A program made the position numbers and the translations under genes. The notes under the pieces were generated by a model that worked only from the letters and a program-made list of their open reading frames with translations, had not been told where the DNA came from and searched no databases. This document shows, one piece after another, positions 24,989 to 34,105 of a DNA stretch of 64,000 nucleotides. Every line of letters starts with the position of its first letter. Position 1 is the first letter of the stretch. The DNA lies in the NCBI GenBank assembly GCA_022072165.1, contig JAJVIF010000001.1:399353-463352 (forward strand). The letters are read 5' to 3'. Source of the stretch: a bacterium. Lineage in GTDB: Bacteria; JAJVIF01.

Positions 24989-25999
24989 ATGAGTGACCTC
25001 GCCGCGAAAGTCAGCGACTTCCAGTCCCGTTTTGCCGCCGTCGAACAGGAAATCGCCAAAGTTATCGTCGGGCAGGAGCCGATCATTCACGGGACGCTGG
25101 TCACGATCCTCTGCGGTGGCCATGCGCTGCTGGAAGGGGTCCCGGGGCTGGGGAAGACGCTCCTCATCCGGACCCTCGCCCAGGTCCTGGACCTGGATTT
25201 CAACCGGGTGCAGTTCACCCCGGACCTCATGCCGACCGATATCGTCGGAACCACCGTCCTCATCGAAGGCGCAGCCGGCCGGGAGTTCCGCTTCCAGCAG
25301 GGACCGGTTTTCACGAACATCCTCCTCGCGGACGAGATCAACCGGGCCACCCCGAAAACCCAGTCAGCCCTCCTGGAGGCGATGCAGGAGCATGCGGTGA
25401 CAGTGGCTGGGGAAACCTACCGGCTGAGCGAGCCGTTCTTCTGCCTCGCGACCCAAAACCCCATTGAGCATGAAGGGACCTACCCCCTGCCGGAAGCGCA
25501 GCTGGACCGGTTCCTCTTCAAGCTGTGGGTCCCGTTCCCGGACCGGGCAGAGCTGCATCAGATTCTTGAGCGGACCACCGGCGAAGAGCAAGTCATGCCG
25601 AAGAAGATTATGGGGCGACAGGAGATCGAGTCCATGAAGGCCCTCGCCCGGGAGGTCCCGATCGCGAGCCATGTCCGGGACTATGCGGTCCGGCTGGTGC
25701 TGGCGACTCATCCGGAGTCGGAGTTCTCAACGGCCAAGTCGCGGCAGTTTCTCCGCTTCGGGGCGAGTCCCCGGGGTGCTCAGACGCTGGTGCTCGCCGG
25801 CAAAGTGGAAGCATTGCTGGCGGGACGCACGCATGTGTCGTTCGATGACATCGCGAAACACGCGGTCAATGCGCTGCAGCATCGGGTCATCCTCAATTTT
25901 GAGGGCGAAGCGGAAGGAATTACCGCCGCCGAAGTGATTGGCGACATCCTGGAGCGGACCACCCGGGATGAAAAAGTCGCTGCGTTGCCCCTGCAGTAA
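24989..25999 (+). CDS. MoxR-family AAA+ ATPase
   Basis: This 336-residue ATPase has Walker A (GVPGLGKTLLIRTLA), the MoxR stretch RVQFTPDLMPTDIVGT, Walker B (ILLADEINRA) and PLPEAQLDRFLFKLWVPFPD before the sensor regions. MoxR ATPases act as chaperones for VWA/DUF58 proteins. Here neither partner is adjacent: the upstream gene is divergent and the downstream gene convergent, so it is a solitary MoxR in this window. AGGAG precedes the ATG, and a TATCAT box at 24944 may be the -10. Confidence 0.92.
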   Translation: MSDLAAKVSDFQSRFAAVEQEIAKVIVGQEPIIHGTLVTILCGGHALLEGVPGLGKTLLIRTLAQVLDLDFNRVQFTPDLMPTDIVGTTVLIEGAAGREFRFQQGPVFTNILLADEINRATPKTQSALLEAMQEHAVTVAGETYRLSEPFFCLATQNPIEHEGTYPLPEAQLDRFLFKLWVPFPDRAELHQILERTTGEEQVMPKKIMGRQEIESMKALAREVPIASHVRDYAVRLVLATHPESEFSTAKSRQFLRFGASPRGAQTLVLAGKVEALLAGRTHVSFDDIAKHAVNALQHRVILNFEGEAEGITAAEVIGDILERTTRDEKVAALPLQ

Positions 26000-26023
26000 G
26001 CGCTATCGCCGTTGGGCAGACGG

Positions 26024-26497
26024 CTAGTCGACAGTGGGCTCTGACAGCACTTTGCCCGTTTCAACGTACTGCTTCAGCTGTAGATGGAGGGCGACCCAGC
26101 CCTCAAAATCCTGCACGTATGCCTGGTTCCAGTCCGGCGTGTCGAGGAAGCCGGCGTTCTCAAAGTGCACGATGGTGTACCCCTCTTTGGGCTCAAGCTC
26201 CCAGTGCAGGAGCGTTGGAGCCGGCTCCGAGGAGTACCACCGCCACTTCAGCCGGACCGGTGCTTCCATTTCGAGGATTTCGGCCCCATCTTCATCCTCG
26301 GAATCGTCCGAGATGAAGCCGTAGACCCCCCCCGGCTCGATCCGGTCGACCTCCACCCGGTCGGGATAGCACCAGGTGGCGATCTGGATCGGTGTCACCA
26401 GGGCCTTCCAAATTTTCTCTGGTGAGCCGTCGATGGCCATGCTGAAACGGATGCTCCGTCCGGCAAGGGCAGCTTTATGCGCTTCAAGAGAGGTCAT
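26024..26497 (-). CDS. SRPBCC/AHSA1-type domain protein
   Basis: This 157-residue START/AHSA1-like protein binds hydrophobic ligands or interacts with chaperones in characterised relatives. The typical pattern is visible: SIRFSMAIDGSPEKIWKALVTP, WCYPDRVEVDRIEPGG, RLKWRWYSSEPAPTLLHWEL, GYTIVHFENAGF. The start at 26497 overlaps the stop of the upstream M3 peptidase gene (ATGA), so the two are translationally coupled. Its molecular role with the peptidase is unknown. Confidence 0.83.
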   Translation of the reverse strand: MTSLEAHKAALAGRSIRFSMAIDGSPEKIWKALVTPIQIATWCYPDRVEVDRIEPGGVYGFISDDSEDEDGAEILEMEAPVRLKWRWYSSEPAPTLLHWELEPKEGYTIVHFENAGFLDTPDWNQAYVQDFEGWVALHLQLKQYVETGKVLSEPTVD

Positions 26498-28377
26498 ACC
26501 GCCACCGAAGCCTGCGCTTCGATCCAGCCGGCGAATTTCGTGGCCGCTTCCTCGAAGGGCATCGCATCGGTCGACGCGATGGTCTCGTTCCCGTGCCGGA
26601 CCGTGATGCTCCCTCCCAGATCGATGGTGCCCTGATATGGAGGAATCGATTCGAGCCGTGCGATGCGCGCCCGGGCTTCGGCCAGGCATTCATCGACCGT
26701 GGCATTGGCTTTCGCCGCCAGATACTGGGCGGTCAGTGGCTCGCCGGTCAGACTGGCCACAAATTCGCCGAACGTCCGGCTGTTGCCAGCCTGCCAGTAG
26801 TGGCGTTGCAGGTCCGGGCCGATTTTCGGGTTATCCGTCAGATGGCCATCCCGCTTGAGGAAAAAGTGCCGGGTCTGCTGCACTGCCATCTCCGCGAGGA
26901 CATAGCCGTGGTAGTACGCCGATGACTCACCAGCCAGGAGATGGGGGACTGCGAGGATCGGGCGGGGGCTGGCATCGATAAAGAGCAATCGCTGCTCAAC
27001 CTCCCGCAGCGTTTGCATGATGAGCTCTGGGGTCAGCTGATCTTCAGGCAGCTCATACAGCGCTTTCTCGCCATAGCAGACCGCGAGCATCGCCCGGATG
27101 CCCCAGGCGGCGTACGGCTGGGTGTCCTGGATTGTTCGCTCCAGGAGTTCGAACGGCATCGGATCACCCTGCGCAGTCCGGGCGTAGCGGGTCCGCCAGT
27201 CAGCATCTCCCAGTAGGCTGTCGAGGAACATGCTCTGGGTTTCGGCCATGGCCACGGAGGTCGGCGCAAACTCCTGCGCAAAGCACGGAGAGGGCATATC
27301 GATGTTGGCGAAGTGCGCGGCGTGCCCCCCTTCATGGAACAGGGTCTCCGTTGCGCGGAGTCCAACCCCCACCATGCCGGGGATCGCATTCGCCGTGAAC
27401 TGGATGCGAGCCGGACGCCAGTTGCCGCTTTCCCGCCAGGCCGGGACCGGCCCGTGCATGAAGCCGTTTTCGTACTTCCCCTTCCGGTTAACCAGATCCA
27501 GCACGAGGGTCGCATTCCGGTACTGGATCCCCATTGCGGCAAAGCTGCGACCCCAGCGCTCCAAGGACTGTGCGAAGGGGAAGTAGGGGTCCAACTCCCG
27601 GTTGAGGTCGCCGGACATCAGATAGCGGATGTTCCAGCCGGTGACCTGATTGGCACCATGTGTCGCGACCAGACCCTCCACCGCTGACTGAGCAGCGTCT
27701 CGGGTTTTTGCTTCCAGCTCATCCAGCCAGGTGAAGATCTCAGCTTTCGAAAGGCCTTCGGTCCGACGTACTTTCCAATCGTAGTAGTCTTCCCCGCCGA
27801 GCATCCGGCCCAGGCGGTTCCGCATCTTCAGGACCTCTATGAACCCATTGTCCAGGACATGGGGTTCGATACTGGCCAGCCCTTCCCATGCCGCTTTGCG
27901 CACGACCGGGTCAGGATCCGTCGATGCCAGTGCTGCGAGCTTCACGGAACTGGCCGGGATGAACGTGCCATGGAGGGTGTATCCCAGGGACATACTGCCC
28001 CGGGCATTCGCGAGGCGCCCTTCGGCTTCGGTGATCTCGGCAGCCAGTTGACGGGCTGCAGGATCACCGATGGCATGCGCCTGAAAGGTCCGGACCCAGC
28101 CTTCCAGCACCAGTCGATCATCAGGTGCGATGGCCGTCGAGGAGGCATGCACTGCGCTGAGCCAGCGTTCCGCTTCCTGCAGCTGCTCCGGATCCTGGAG
28201 CCACTCATTGAGCACGATCTCTTTGGCTGACAAGTCAGCCCGGGCCGCTTCGGCATCTTCCTGCAGGCCCATATAGGCCGTCCAGAAGGCATCTTCCTTG
28301 GCGGTGTGGAGACTTTCGAAGGTGCGGTTCAGGTCCGCGAGATAGGCGGAGAGGCCTGTCAGGTCAGGAGTGGTCAT
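26494..28377 (-). CDS. M3 family (oligoendopeptidase-like) zinc metallopeptidase
   Basis: This cytoplasmic oligopeptidase of 627 residues has the zinc motif HEGGH (HExxH, encoded near 27320-27335) in the context TLFHEGGHAAHFANID, followed by ALPTS-like and FLDSLLGD segments; the helical N-terminal half is typical of M3. I chose the ATG at 28377 because TATCCT ends 7 bases upstream and no ribosome site exists for the alternative upstream start at 28395. The gene overlaps the SRPBCC gene by four bases. Short peptide substrates are expected from the family. Confidence 0.88.
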   Translation of the reverse strand: MTTPDLTGLSAYLADLNRTFESLHTAKEDAFWTAYMGLQEDAEAARADLSAKEIVLNEWLQDPEQLQEAERWLSAVHASSTAIAPDDRLVLEGWVRTFQAHAIGDPAARQLAAEITEAEGRLANARGSMSLGYTLHGTFIPASSVKLAALASTDPDPVVRKAAWEGLASIEPHVLDNGFIEVLKMRNRLGRMLGGEDYYDWKVRRTEGLSKAEIFTWLDELEAKTRDAAQSAVEGLVATHGANQVTGWNIRYLMSGDLNRELDPYFPFAQSLERWGRSFAAMGIQYRNATLVLDLVNRKGKYENGFMHGPVPAWRESGNWRPARIQFTANAIPGMVGVGLRATETLFHEGGHAAHFANIDMPSPCFAQEFAPTSVAMAETQSMFLDSLLGDADWRTRYARTAQGDPMPFELLERTIQDTQPYAAWGIRAMLAVCYGEKALYELPEDQLTPELIMQTLREVEQRLLFIDASPRPILAVPHLLAGESSAYYHGYVLAEMAVQQTRHFFLKRDGHLTDNPKIGPDLQRHYWQAGNSRTFGEFVASLTGEPLTAQYLAAKANATVDECLAEARARIARLESIPPYQGTIDLGGSITVRHGNETIASTDAMPFEEAATKFAGWIEAQASVAV

Positions 28378-28384
28378 AGCTGCA

Positions 28385-28390
28385 AGGATA
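28385..28390 (-). promoter_or_regulatory. -10-like box, TATCCT, 7 bases before the M3 peptidase start
   Basis: On the minus strand TATCCT, TGCAGCT, ATG. TTGCAG lies 19 bases further upstream as a weak -35. A leaderless start is inferred. Confidence 0.45.
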
Positions 28391-28600
28391 CTCAAAAGCT
28401 TCGGAATCGCTGCAAATCAGGCGTCAATGGTTTCTCCAGAGCCAGCTAGCTTGTCTGCCAGATTGATGCCCAGGCTCGCCAGCTGATCCTACCCATAGGC
28501 CAAATCCCGTCCCACTGAAGGACGTGCGAAAAGGCTTACTTGTGCTCAAGGACCAGGATCGCCAGCGCGTACTGCCTTCGGCGGAGCGTCGACATCGTGG

Positions 28601-29521
28601 CTACCCCTGCAGTACTGGCTCACTCAGGCGTGACTCGAAAGCTCCGCAGACGATGGTGTCATCGGCGATGGGCACCGCCTCGTACTTTTCCTCGCCTAGC
28701 TTTCGCATACGGGCCCAGGGGAAGTCCGTCTCATGCTCGAAAAAGAGGAGATACCCCTCGTCGTACCACCGCTTGAGATGCTCCCGCTTCACTTCCAGCG
28801 TCTCGACGGGATACAGGTCGTACGCCATGATCCAGGGGAGTCCCATATGGGCAGCCGTGGGAATGATGTCGCCCAGGTAGACGATCGGAGTGCCCAGAAA
28901 ATTCGCCTCGACAATCATGTGTCCACGGGCGTGACCACCTGTGTCGAAGCCCCGGATCTGAGGGATGTCCGGAATGATCTGTCCATCTTCCACTATGCTC
29001 AGCCGTCCCCGCTCCTCGACAGGGACCCAGTTCCAGCCGAGGTAGCTGGCCTTGTTTCGTTCATGGGCATTGCGGGCTTCCTCGTAGTTAATGCGGTGGA
29101 CGTAGTACTGGGCATTGGGAAAGGTCGGGACTGGCTCACCAGCGTTGTTGAGGACTGTGCTTCCCCCGGCATGGTCGAAGTGGAGATGCGTGAGGATGAC
29201 ATCGGTGATGTCATCGACGGTGAGGCCGTACCGCCCAAGGTCGGCAGGCAGGGTTGGCGGCTGCATCACTTTGTAAATGGTCCGGAACTTTTCCGAATCC
29301 TTGGTCCCGATGCCGTCATCTACCAGGATGTTGCGATCCGCAGTTCGGATCAGCAGGCAGTTCAGCCCGAGATGGATCCGGTTCTGGTCATCTGGCGGTT
29401 TGCGCTGCGACCAGAGATTGCGTGGCACGACGCCGAACATCGCTCCCCCATCCAGGGCGTACTCGCCATCACTGACATGCTGGTACCAGACGGCTCCTGG
29501 AGCCGGGCGTGTGGTGGTCAT
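28601..29521 (-). CDS. Metallo-beta-lactamase fold hydrolase
   Basis: This 306-residue enzyme resembles the quorum-quenching lactonase/MBL-fold class. The zinc motif HLHFDHAGG is intact, and the later metal residues are consistent with GGHARGHMIVE and YLGDIIP. It has no signal peptide. The ATG at 29521 has a perfect TATAAT box 7 bases upstream and no Shine-Dalgarno sequence. It is divergent from the DUF2867 gene. The substrate is unknown; neither a glyoxalase nor an N-acyl homoserine lactone role can be assigned. Confidence 0.9.
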   Translation of the reverse strand: MTTTRPAPGAVWYQHVSDGEYALDGGAMFGVVPRNLWSQRKPPDDQNRIHLGLNCLLIRTADRNILVDDGIGTKDSEKFRTIYKVMQPPTLPADLGRYGLTVDDITDVILTHLHFDHAGGSTVLNNAGEPVPTFPNAQYYVHRINYEEARNAHERNKASYLGWNWVPVEERGRLSIVEDGQIIPDIPQIRGFDTGGHARGHMIVEANFLGTPIVYLGDIIPTAAHMGLPWIMAYDLYPVETLEVKREHLKRWYDEGYLLFFEHETDFPWARMRKLGEEKYEAVPIADDTIVCGAFESRLSEPVLQG

Positions 29522-29528
29522 GTGGTTG

Positions 29529-29534
29529 ATTATA
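29529..29534 (-). promoter_or_regulatory. -10 box, TATAAT, 7 bases before the MBL-fold start
   Basis: On the minus strand a consensus TATAAT is followed by CAACCAC and the ATG. No -35 match is seen at 16-18 bases. This is the clearest example of the leaderless layout in the window. Confidence 0.6.
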
Positions 29535-29587
29535 AAAGTGCCAGTGACCCATGGGGTGAGGAGTCTCGGCTATCCTTGCGCCTGACT

Positions 29588-30337
29588 ATGGCACCGAAGA
29601 CGCCCCTTCAACATCAGATCAACCAGCGCCTACAGGCCGTCCAGAGCGCGGCGCAGCCATCCCTGCCATCGCGGGCACCAAATCCTGATAAATGGGACCT
29701 CTCCCTTTTTGATGACCAGTCTTTCACCGTGCAAGGCGCGCTGGATGCCCGGGAAGCCCTGCGCCGGTTACTGGCCAACGCGCCGAACTGGGTGCGGGTC
29801 GCAGTGGCGATGCGACTCCTGGTCACGACCTGGCTCCGCTGGCATCCCAAAATCCCCAAGGAGGCCTTCGGGCAGTTTGAACTTCGCCCGGGTGGGCGCA
29901 TCCAGGATTTTGAGATTTCGACCGTCTGTGGGCCGACCCGGGTTGTGGCGTTCGTACAGGATCGCCACATCTACGTCCAGTTCGAACTCACCGCACGCTA
30001 CATCGGTGAGCAGACGCAGGTACGGCTGGAAACGCATACGGCGTCCAAGACCCGAACGGGCGCGACCCATCTCAACCTGGTGAAGGGGCTTCATCAGCGA
30101 GTGGTTAAAGCGCTCCTGCCGGGATTGAGTATCGTGGATAAGAACTTCCCCGCGACGCTCCCGGACTATCAACGCCCCGGATTCCGCCAGAAAAGCCGCA
30201 AGAAGCTCAAAGCACAGGGACTGCTGCCTGAGCAGATCATGGAGAAGGTAGAAGAACTGAAGAAGGAGTCGGCTGTTCCGCTGGTGGAAATTCCCAAGAA
30301 GCCTGGCCCCCTGAGCAAGCTCTTCGGCAAGCGCTGA
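29588..30337 (+). CDS. DUF2867-like protein
   Basis: This 249-residue soluble protein starts at MAPKTPLQHQINQ. The middle (APNWVRVAVAMRLLVTTWL, GGRIQDFEISTVCGPTRVVAFVQDRHI, TRTGATHLNLVKGLHQRVVKALLP) has the spacing of the DUF2867/SRPBCC-like family. The C-terminal ~60 residues are Lys/Pro-rich and may be disordered or bind nucleic acid. The same frame stays open far upstream (to ~28733), but that part is antisense to the MBL gene, so I use the ATG at 29588. No ribosome site is seen; TATCCT lies 11 bases upstream. Confidence 0.6.
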   Translation: MAPKTPLQHQINQRLQAVQSAAQPSLPSRAPNPDKWDLSLFDDQSFTVQGALDAREALRRLLANAPNWVRVAVAMRLLVTTWLRWHPKIPKEAFGQFELRPGGRIQDFEISTVCGPTRVVAFVQDRHIYVQFELTARYIGEQTQVRLETHTASKTRTGATHLNLVKGLHQRVVKALLPGLSIVDKNFPATLPDYQRPGFRQKSRKKLKAQGLLPEQIMEKVEELKKESAVPLVEIPKKPGPLSKLFGKR

Positions 30338-30358
30338 TAACGACCTGCCCGTATAAAG

Positions 30359-30391
30359 CAAAAAGGGGCGACGTCTTGATGGACGTCGCCC
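30359..30391 (-). terminator. Rho-independent terminator of the first giant lipoprotein gene
   Basis: A perfect 10-bp stem (GGGCGACGTC 30366-30375 with GACGTCGCCC 30382-30391) is followed on the minus strand by a run of five T. It lies 25 bases after the stop at 30416 and also separates it from the convergent DUF2867 gene. Confidence 0.85.
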
Positions 30392-30415
30392 TCCTGTTCT
30401 GGGTACAGCCAGCCC

Positions 30416-33400
30416 TTAGGGGCAGCCGCTGATCCGAACGTTGTCAAAGCTCCAGCCGGTGTACGGCTCAGCCCCGAACGTCTGTGTCGAAGTGTCGACC
30501 ATCTGGAAGCGGAGCCGGACATTGGGCTGCCCAACGTAGGCATTGAGGCTCACCGCGACGTTCGACTCGTTCAGCGTGCCTGAGGTGGCACCAGTGCGTA
30601 CGGTGTCGTAGATCTGGGTCCAGGAAGAGCCCCCGTTGGTAGAGACGTGAATCCGGTAGCGGCAGGTCACCAGCCGCCCGGTCTTCGAGGAGTTGAAGAC
30701 TACGTTCGCCCGGGAGAGTCCAACCAGCGAGAAGCTGGGACTGACCACGTTGTTGTCGAGGTTCGGGCCATAGTCGTTCCTGCGGAAGTCACAGGCTTCA
30801 CCTGCGTCGGGACCCGTGGTCCACATGTTGCCCGACATCCCGTTGCCCATACCGACACACCACTGGAAGGCTGACCAGCCCAGGCCATCGTTGTTCGGGA
30901 GTGCCGGGGCGAACAGCTGACCAGGAGTCCAGCCGTCACCTGACCCGTCAAAGGTGTACTGCACGACCTGGTCAGGGCAGATGACACCCACGAGGGGACC
31001 TGGGAAGGCGGTGCCGTTGGTGGTGGCATGGAGTGAGTCGTTGGCGTAGACCGTGATATTCACGCTGCTGACGGGAGTGTTGGTGTACGCGGGCGTACGC
31101 ATATTGGTGAAGTTGGAGTAGGTCAGGTTGGAGGCTGCTCCGGAACTGGGAACTGATCGCACGGTGAAGGAAATGGCGTTCCCCTCGGGGTCAGAGACCG
31201 TCGCCCCGTTCTGCAGCACCCGGAAGCTGGATCCGGAGGCGATAGGGGTGAGTTCGAGTGCAGGAGCACCGATCACCACGGGCGGGCGATTGCCACCCAG
31301 GGTGTACTGGCCAGGGGAGGTGTAAATCGGGACATGTGGAGAGATGTTGTCGGTGTACTCCACATAGACCGATCGGGGTGCCAGGGGGCTCGCGCTCGTG
31401 TTGTTGATCAGCACGGGCGAGGTGTACACCTGTCCGGCGGCAGTCACCGGGACCAGCCCGCTTTCACCAGGATCATTGAAGTCCAGGTCGCCGTTCCAGT
31501 CGATCTTGATCTGGACGGGGTCACCATCCGGGTCATCGTAGGTCGCGACCGTCAGGCTCAGCGTCTCCGCTGACTGGACCGTAGAAGGCATAGAGAAAGT
31601 GAGGGTCGCCTGCTGATTGGTCGGAACGATCTGGTAGGGAACACTGACCAGGACACCCTGTGGGTGAAGAGCATCCTTCACGCGGACACCGGCGGTGTAG
31701 GAGCCGATGACGTCCGGCGCTGAGTTCGGCAGCGTGGCCAGCCCTCGGGTCAGTTCAATCCAGGGGAAGTCCGGCAGGAAGTTCTGCGGATCGCCATCCC
31801 AGTCCCAATCGATGTCGTAGCGGACGGCGTCATTTTCCACATCCGACTCATTGGTGATGTTGAGGCGAATGATGGTGCTCACGACTGCGGTGGGGGAGAC
31901 GAACTCGACATCAGCGGTCGGGTTGCTGTTCCCGCCGATTTCCACTGGCAGATCAATGATCTGATCTGGATGGAAGCCGTCCGTAAACCACACCTGAACA
32001 GTCGCCATGATCGGGTCAGCGCTGATCCTGTTGTACAGACGGGGGCTCTCTCCAAGCGGGATGGGCAGGGGATCGCCAGGGGACACCACGACAGGTGTGA
32101 CATCTGTGAAGAACGTTCCGTCGAAGTCGTAGTCCACCTGGAAGGTCGAAGGATCGTTTTCGCCATCCGAGTAGGTATTGACCTGGACTTCCGTTGTGCC
32201 ACCAGAGGCGACCTGGTTGCTGCCACCGACAAACGAGACCGTCGTCTGTGGGGTGGCATTAGGCGTAGTGACCAGCACACGGAAGGACTGATAGGTGACG
32301 GGGGCAGGAATCAGACCAGAAGCCAACGGCTGCAGGGCATCATCCACCGCGAAGTAATAGCTGGAGCGCTCCGGGTCGCTGGCGGAGACATCCTCCACCC
32401 GGACCATGCCGGTGTAGAACCCGTTGGCGAGGCTGGTGCCGCCGGGCTTCGTGATGGTCTTCGAAAAGAAGAGCTCATCGCCGGCCATCCCGGAATCCGG
32501 AGCAGCGTCGCCACCGAAAGCAGAGTCATCGTCCACCAGGTCAGCGCCGTCAAAGGCCACCGGCGCGGGAATGACGCTGGGGATATCGACCGTCAGGCTC
32601 GGTGCGCCTGAGCCATTCTGCTGGACGAAGTTGACGTTCGGGTCGATCGCAAGATCGGCAACGGTCGTCTCGATGGCCCGGGCATCGAAGTCCCGTACAT
32701 GGAAGTTCAGCACCGAGAACGAGAGGTTCTCCGGGTCAAAACCGCCCGACTCACCAGCAAATCGGACCAGCTCGCAGTCCAGCGCGCCATAGGGCATCCG
32801 GTACGCGAAACGGGTCTGATCGCCATCAGCAGCAGGGAGGCGATTCGACCGTCGCACGACGCCAGTCGTGCCACCGCGGGGGTCGATGTAGTTCGCTGTC
32901 AGCGCAGCGTCGAAGGAGAAGGAGCCGGCGGTCTGCAGGTTCGCCAGGTTGATGCGGACCGTTGAGGTTGCTGACTGGCCCTGATGCAGCATGCCAAAGC
33001 CGGTCCAGCCAGTGCGATCGGCTCCCATGTTGCTCCGCTGCCAGCCCCCTTCGGTGGGGGCATAGTTGCCCTGGCCGAACGTGCCAGCGACACCGGGGAT
33101 GCCGTCACGATTGCCCAGTCCGGAATTGGCAGCTTCATCAACCACCAGCCGGTAGGGAAACGTGTTCGCGATGGCAGAGGAGCCGAGCTTAAGGAGCCCT
33201 TTCGGCGTGAAGTACCCGTGTGGATTGGCTACCAGGGTCGTTTCCGCAATCACAGATTCGGAGCCCGCAAAGAAGGTGTTTCCGGTTGCAGTCGTGACAT
33301 CACCGAGGAACAGGACCCGCATGATCGCGCCGAGGTCCGCGCGGTTGGCGGCGGTTGGGGGGGCATCAAGATTGGTCGGGGCTGGAATGGGGTGAGTGAC

Positions 33401-33757
33401 GCGGTACGTCAGGTCGAGGGTCGTAGGCGTCCGGTTGACTGAGACCACCTCGAAGTGCTGCGGCTTCATGAAACTCGCCAGCGGCAATTCGTAGGTGTTG
33501 TCAGAGGCTGCACCCGACCGTGCGAGACTGCTGGTGGCGGTCAGCGACCCGAGGTCCACATTGACCGAGTAGATCGCCAGAGCGCTCTGAGCTTCATCGC
33601 CCTGGATGATCACTGGTCCCGGGACAGCTCCGGAAACGGACTGACCCAGACCGGAACCCCCTGAAAGTGTGGGACTCAAAAGCTGGGTCCCCTGTCCATT
33701 ACACCCTACCAGGGCCATAGCAAGAGCCCACAGGGCGCCGCGATAGGCGGTGCGCAT
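30416..33757 (-). CDS. Giant secreted lipoprotein A with PKD/Ig-like repeats
   Basis: This 1,113-residue predicted lipoprotein has a lipobox LVGC (Cys19). After a low-complexity linker comes a ~400-residue N-terminal region shared with the neighbouring gene (THPIPAPTNLD, NTFPYRLVVDEAAN, FGQGNYAP, GWTGFGMLHQGQ). Several Ig/PKD-like repeats follow with Asp-rich, calcium-type loops (DYDFDGTF, DIDWDWDGDP, DPDGDP, IDWNGDLDFND). The C-terminus is a jelly-roll-like module (YTGWSFDNVRISGCP). The ATG at 33757 has GGAGGA upstream. No enzymatic motif is visible; an adhesin or structural surface role is inferred. The next gene upstream on the strand is its paralogue. Confidence 0.8.
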   Translation of the reverse strand: MRTAYRGALWALAMALVGCNGQGTQLLSPTLSGGSGLGQSVSGAVPGPVIIQGDEAQSALAIYSVNVDLGSLTATSSLARSGAASDNTYELPLASFMKPQHFEVVSVNRTPTTLDLTYRVTHPIPAPTNLDAPPTAANRADLGAIMRVLFLGDVTTATGNTFFAGSESVIAETTLVANPHGYFTPKGLLKLGSSAIANTFPYRLVVDEAANSGLGNRDGIPGVAGTFGQGNYAPTEGGWQRSNMGADRTGWTGFGMLHQGQSATSTVRINLANLQTAGSFSFDAALTANYIDPRGGTTGVVRRSNRLPAADGDQTRFAYRMPYGALDCELVRFAGESGGFDPENLSFSVLNFHVRDFDARAIETTVADLAIDPNVNFVQQNGSGAPSLTVDIPSVIPAPVAFDGADLVDDDSAFGGDAAPDSGMAGDELFFSKTITKPGGTSLANGFYTGMVRVEDVSASDPERSSYYFAVDDALQPLASGLIPAPVTYQSFRVLVTTPNATPQTTVSFVGGSNQVASGGTTEVQVNTYSDGENDPSTFQVDYDFDGTFFTDVTPVVVSPGDPLPIPLGESPRLYNRISADPIMATVQVWFTDGFHPDQIIDLPVEIGGNSNPTADVEFVSPTAVVSTIIRLNITNESDVENDAVRYDIDWDWDGDPQNFLPDFPWIELTRGLATLPNSAPDVIGSYTAGVRVKDALHPQGVLVSVPYQIVPTNQQATLTFSMPSTVQSAETLSLTVATYDDPDGDPVQIKIDWNGDLDFNDPGESGLVPVTAAGQVYTSPVLINNTSASPLAPRSVYVEYTDNISPHVPIYTSPGQYTLGGNRPPVVIGAPALELTPIASGSSFRVLQNGATVSDPEGNAISFTVRSVPSSGAASNLTYSNFTNMRTPAYTNTPVSSVNITVYANDSLHATTNGTAFPGPLVGVICPDQVVQYTFDGSGDGWTPGQLFAPALPNNDGLGWSAFQWCVGMGNGMSGNMWTTGPDAGEACDFRRNDYGPNLDNNVVSPSFSLVGLSRANVVFNSSKTGRLVTCRYRIHVSTNGGSSWTQIYDTVRTGATSGTLNESNVAVSLNAYVGQPNVRLRFQMVDTSTQTFGAEPYTGWSFDNVRISGCP

Positions 33758-34105
33758 GCGTCGATTCCTCCGTCGTCGTGCGAACGAGTCAGTCCGGACA
33801 GTGCCGGCAAAGCGGACCCCCAGGCCCCGGATCGCGGTCGCCTGGTGTTGAGCGGTTGGGAACGGCAGGCGCAACAATCCACATCGTCCCTGGGTTTAGG
33901 CAGTCCAGGGGTGGACGAGGGCAAGCCGCCTGAGAGTTTGGAGACGCTCCAAGCAGCTTTGCATAGCAGTCGACAGTGGTTTTACCCCGTTCGCGGGGTT
34001 ACTGCTACGGGTCTGGACCCAATGGATATCTGCCAGAGGCTACATAACACGCAAACGGGAGCCCTGATGGGCTCCCGTGAGTAGCTGAGTTGGGATTGCG
34101 AGGTG
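33758..34105. other. Intergenic region between the giant lipoprotein genes with structured leader
   Basis: There is no gene in this 348-bp stretch. It holds the terminator of lipoprotein B (34055-34078) and several possible stem-loops in the leader of lipoprotein A on the minus strand: a nested hairpin with a 6-bp CCCCG-type core (33984-33999) inside an AGCAGT/ACTGCT pair (33966-34006), TTGGA/TCCAA (33938-33952), and CCCTGG/CCAGGG (33889-33911). I see no convincing -10/-35 pair, so the promoter of lipoprotein A is not located. Confidence 0.5.
34055..34078 (-). terminator. Hairpin terminator of giant lipoprotein B
   Basis: A perfect 10-bp stem (ACGGGAGCCC 34055-34064, GGGCTCCCGT 34069-34078) with a 4-base loop lies 28 bases after the stop at 34106. 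On the minus strand it is followed by TTGCGTGTT, which is only moderately T-rich. Confidence 0.7.

Noticed and set aside
28733-29587. The upstream extension of the DUF2867 frame (open to 28733)
   Set aside because: This part is antisense to the MBL gene, whose HLHFDHAGG motif is unmistakable; the DUF2867 similarity begins after 29588.
33866-34010. A c-di-GMP-I (GEMM) riboswitch before lipoprotein A
   Set aside because: The words AAAACC and GCAAAGC occur but the GNRA tetraloop, the stem between them and the CCUAA receptor are missing.
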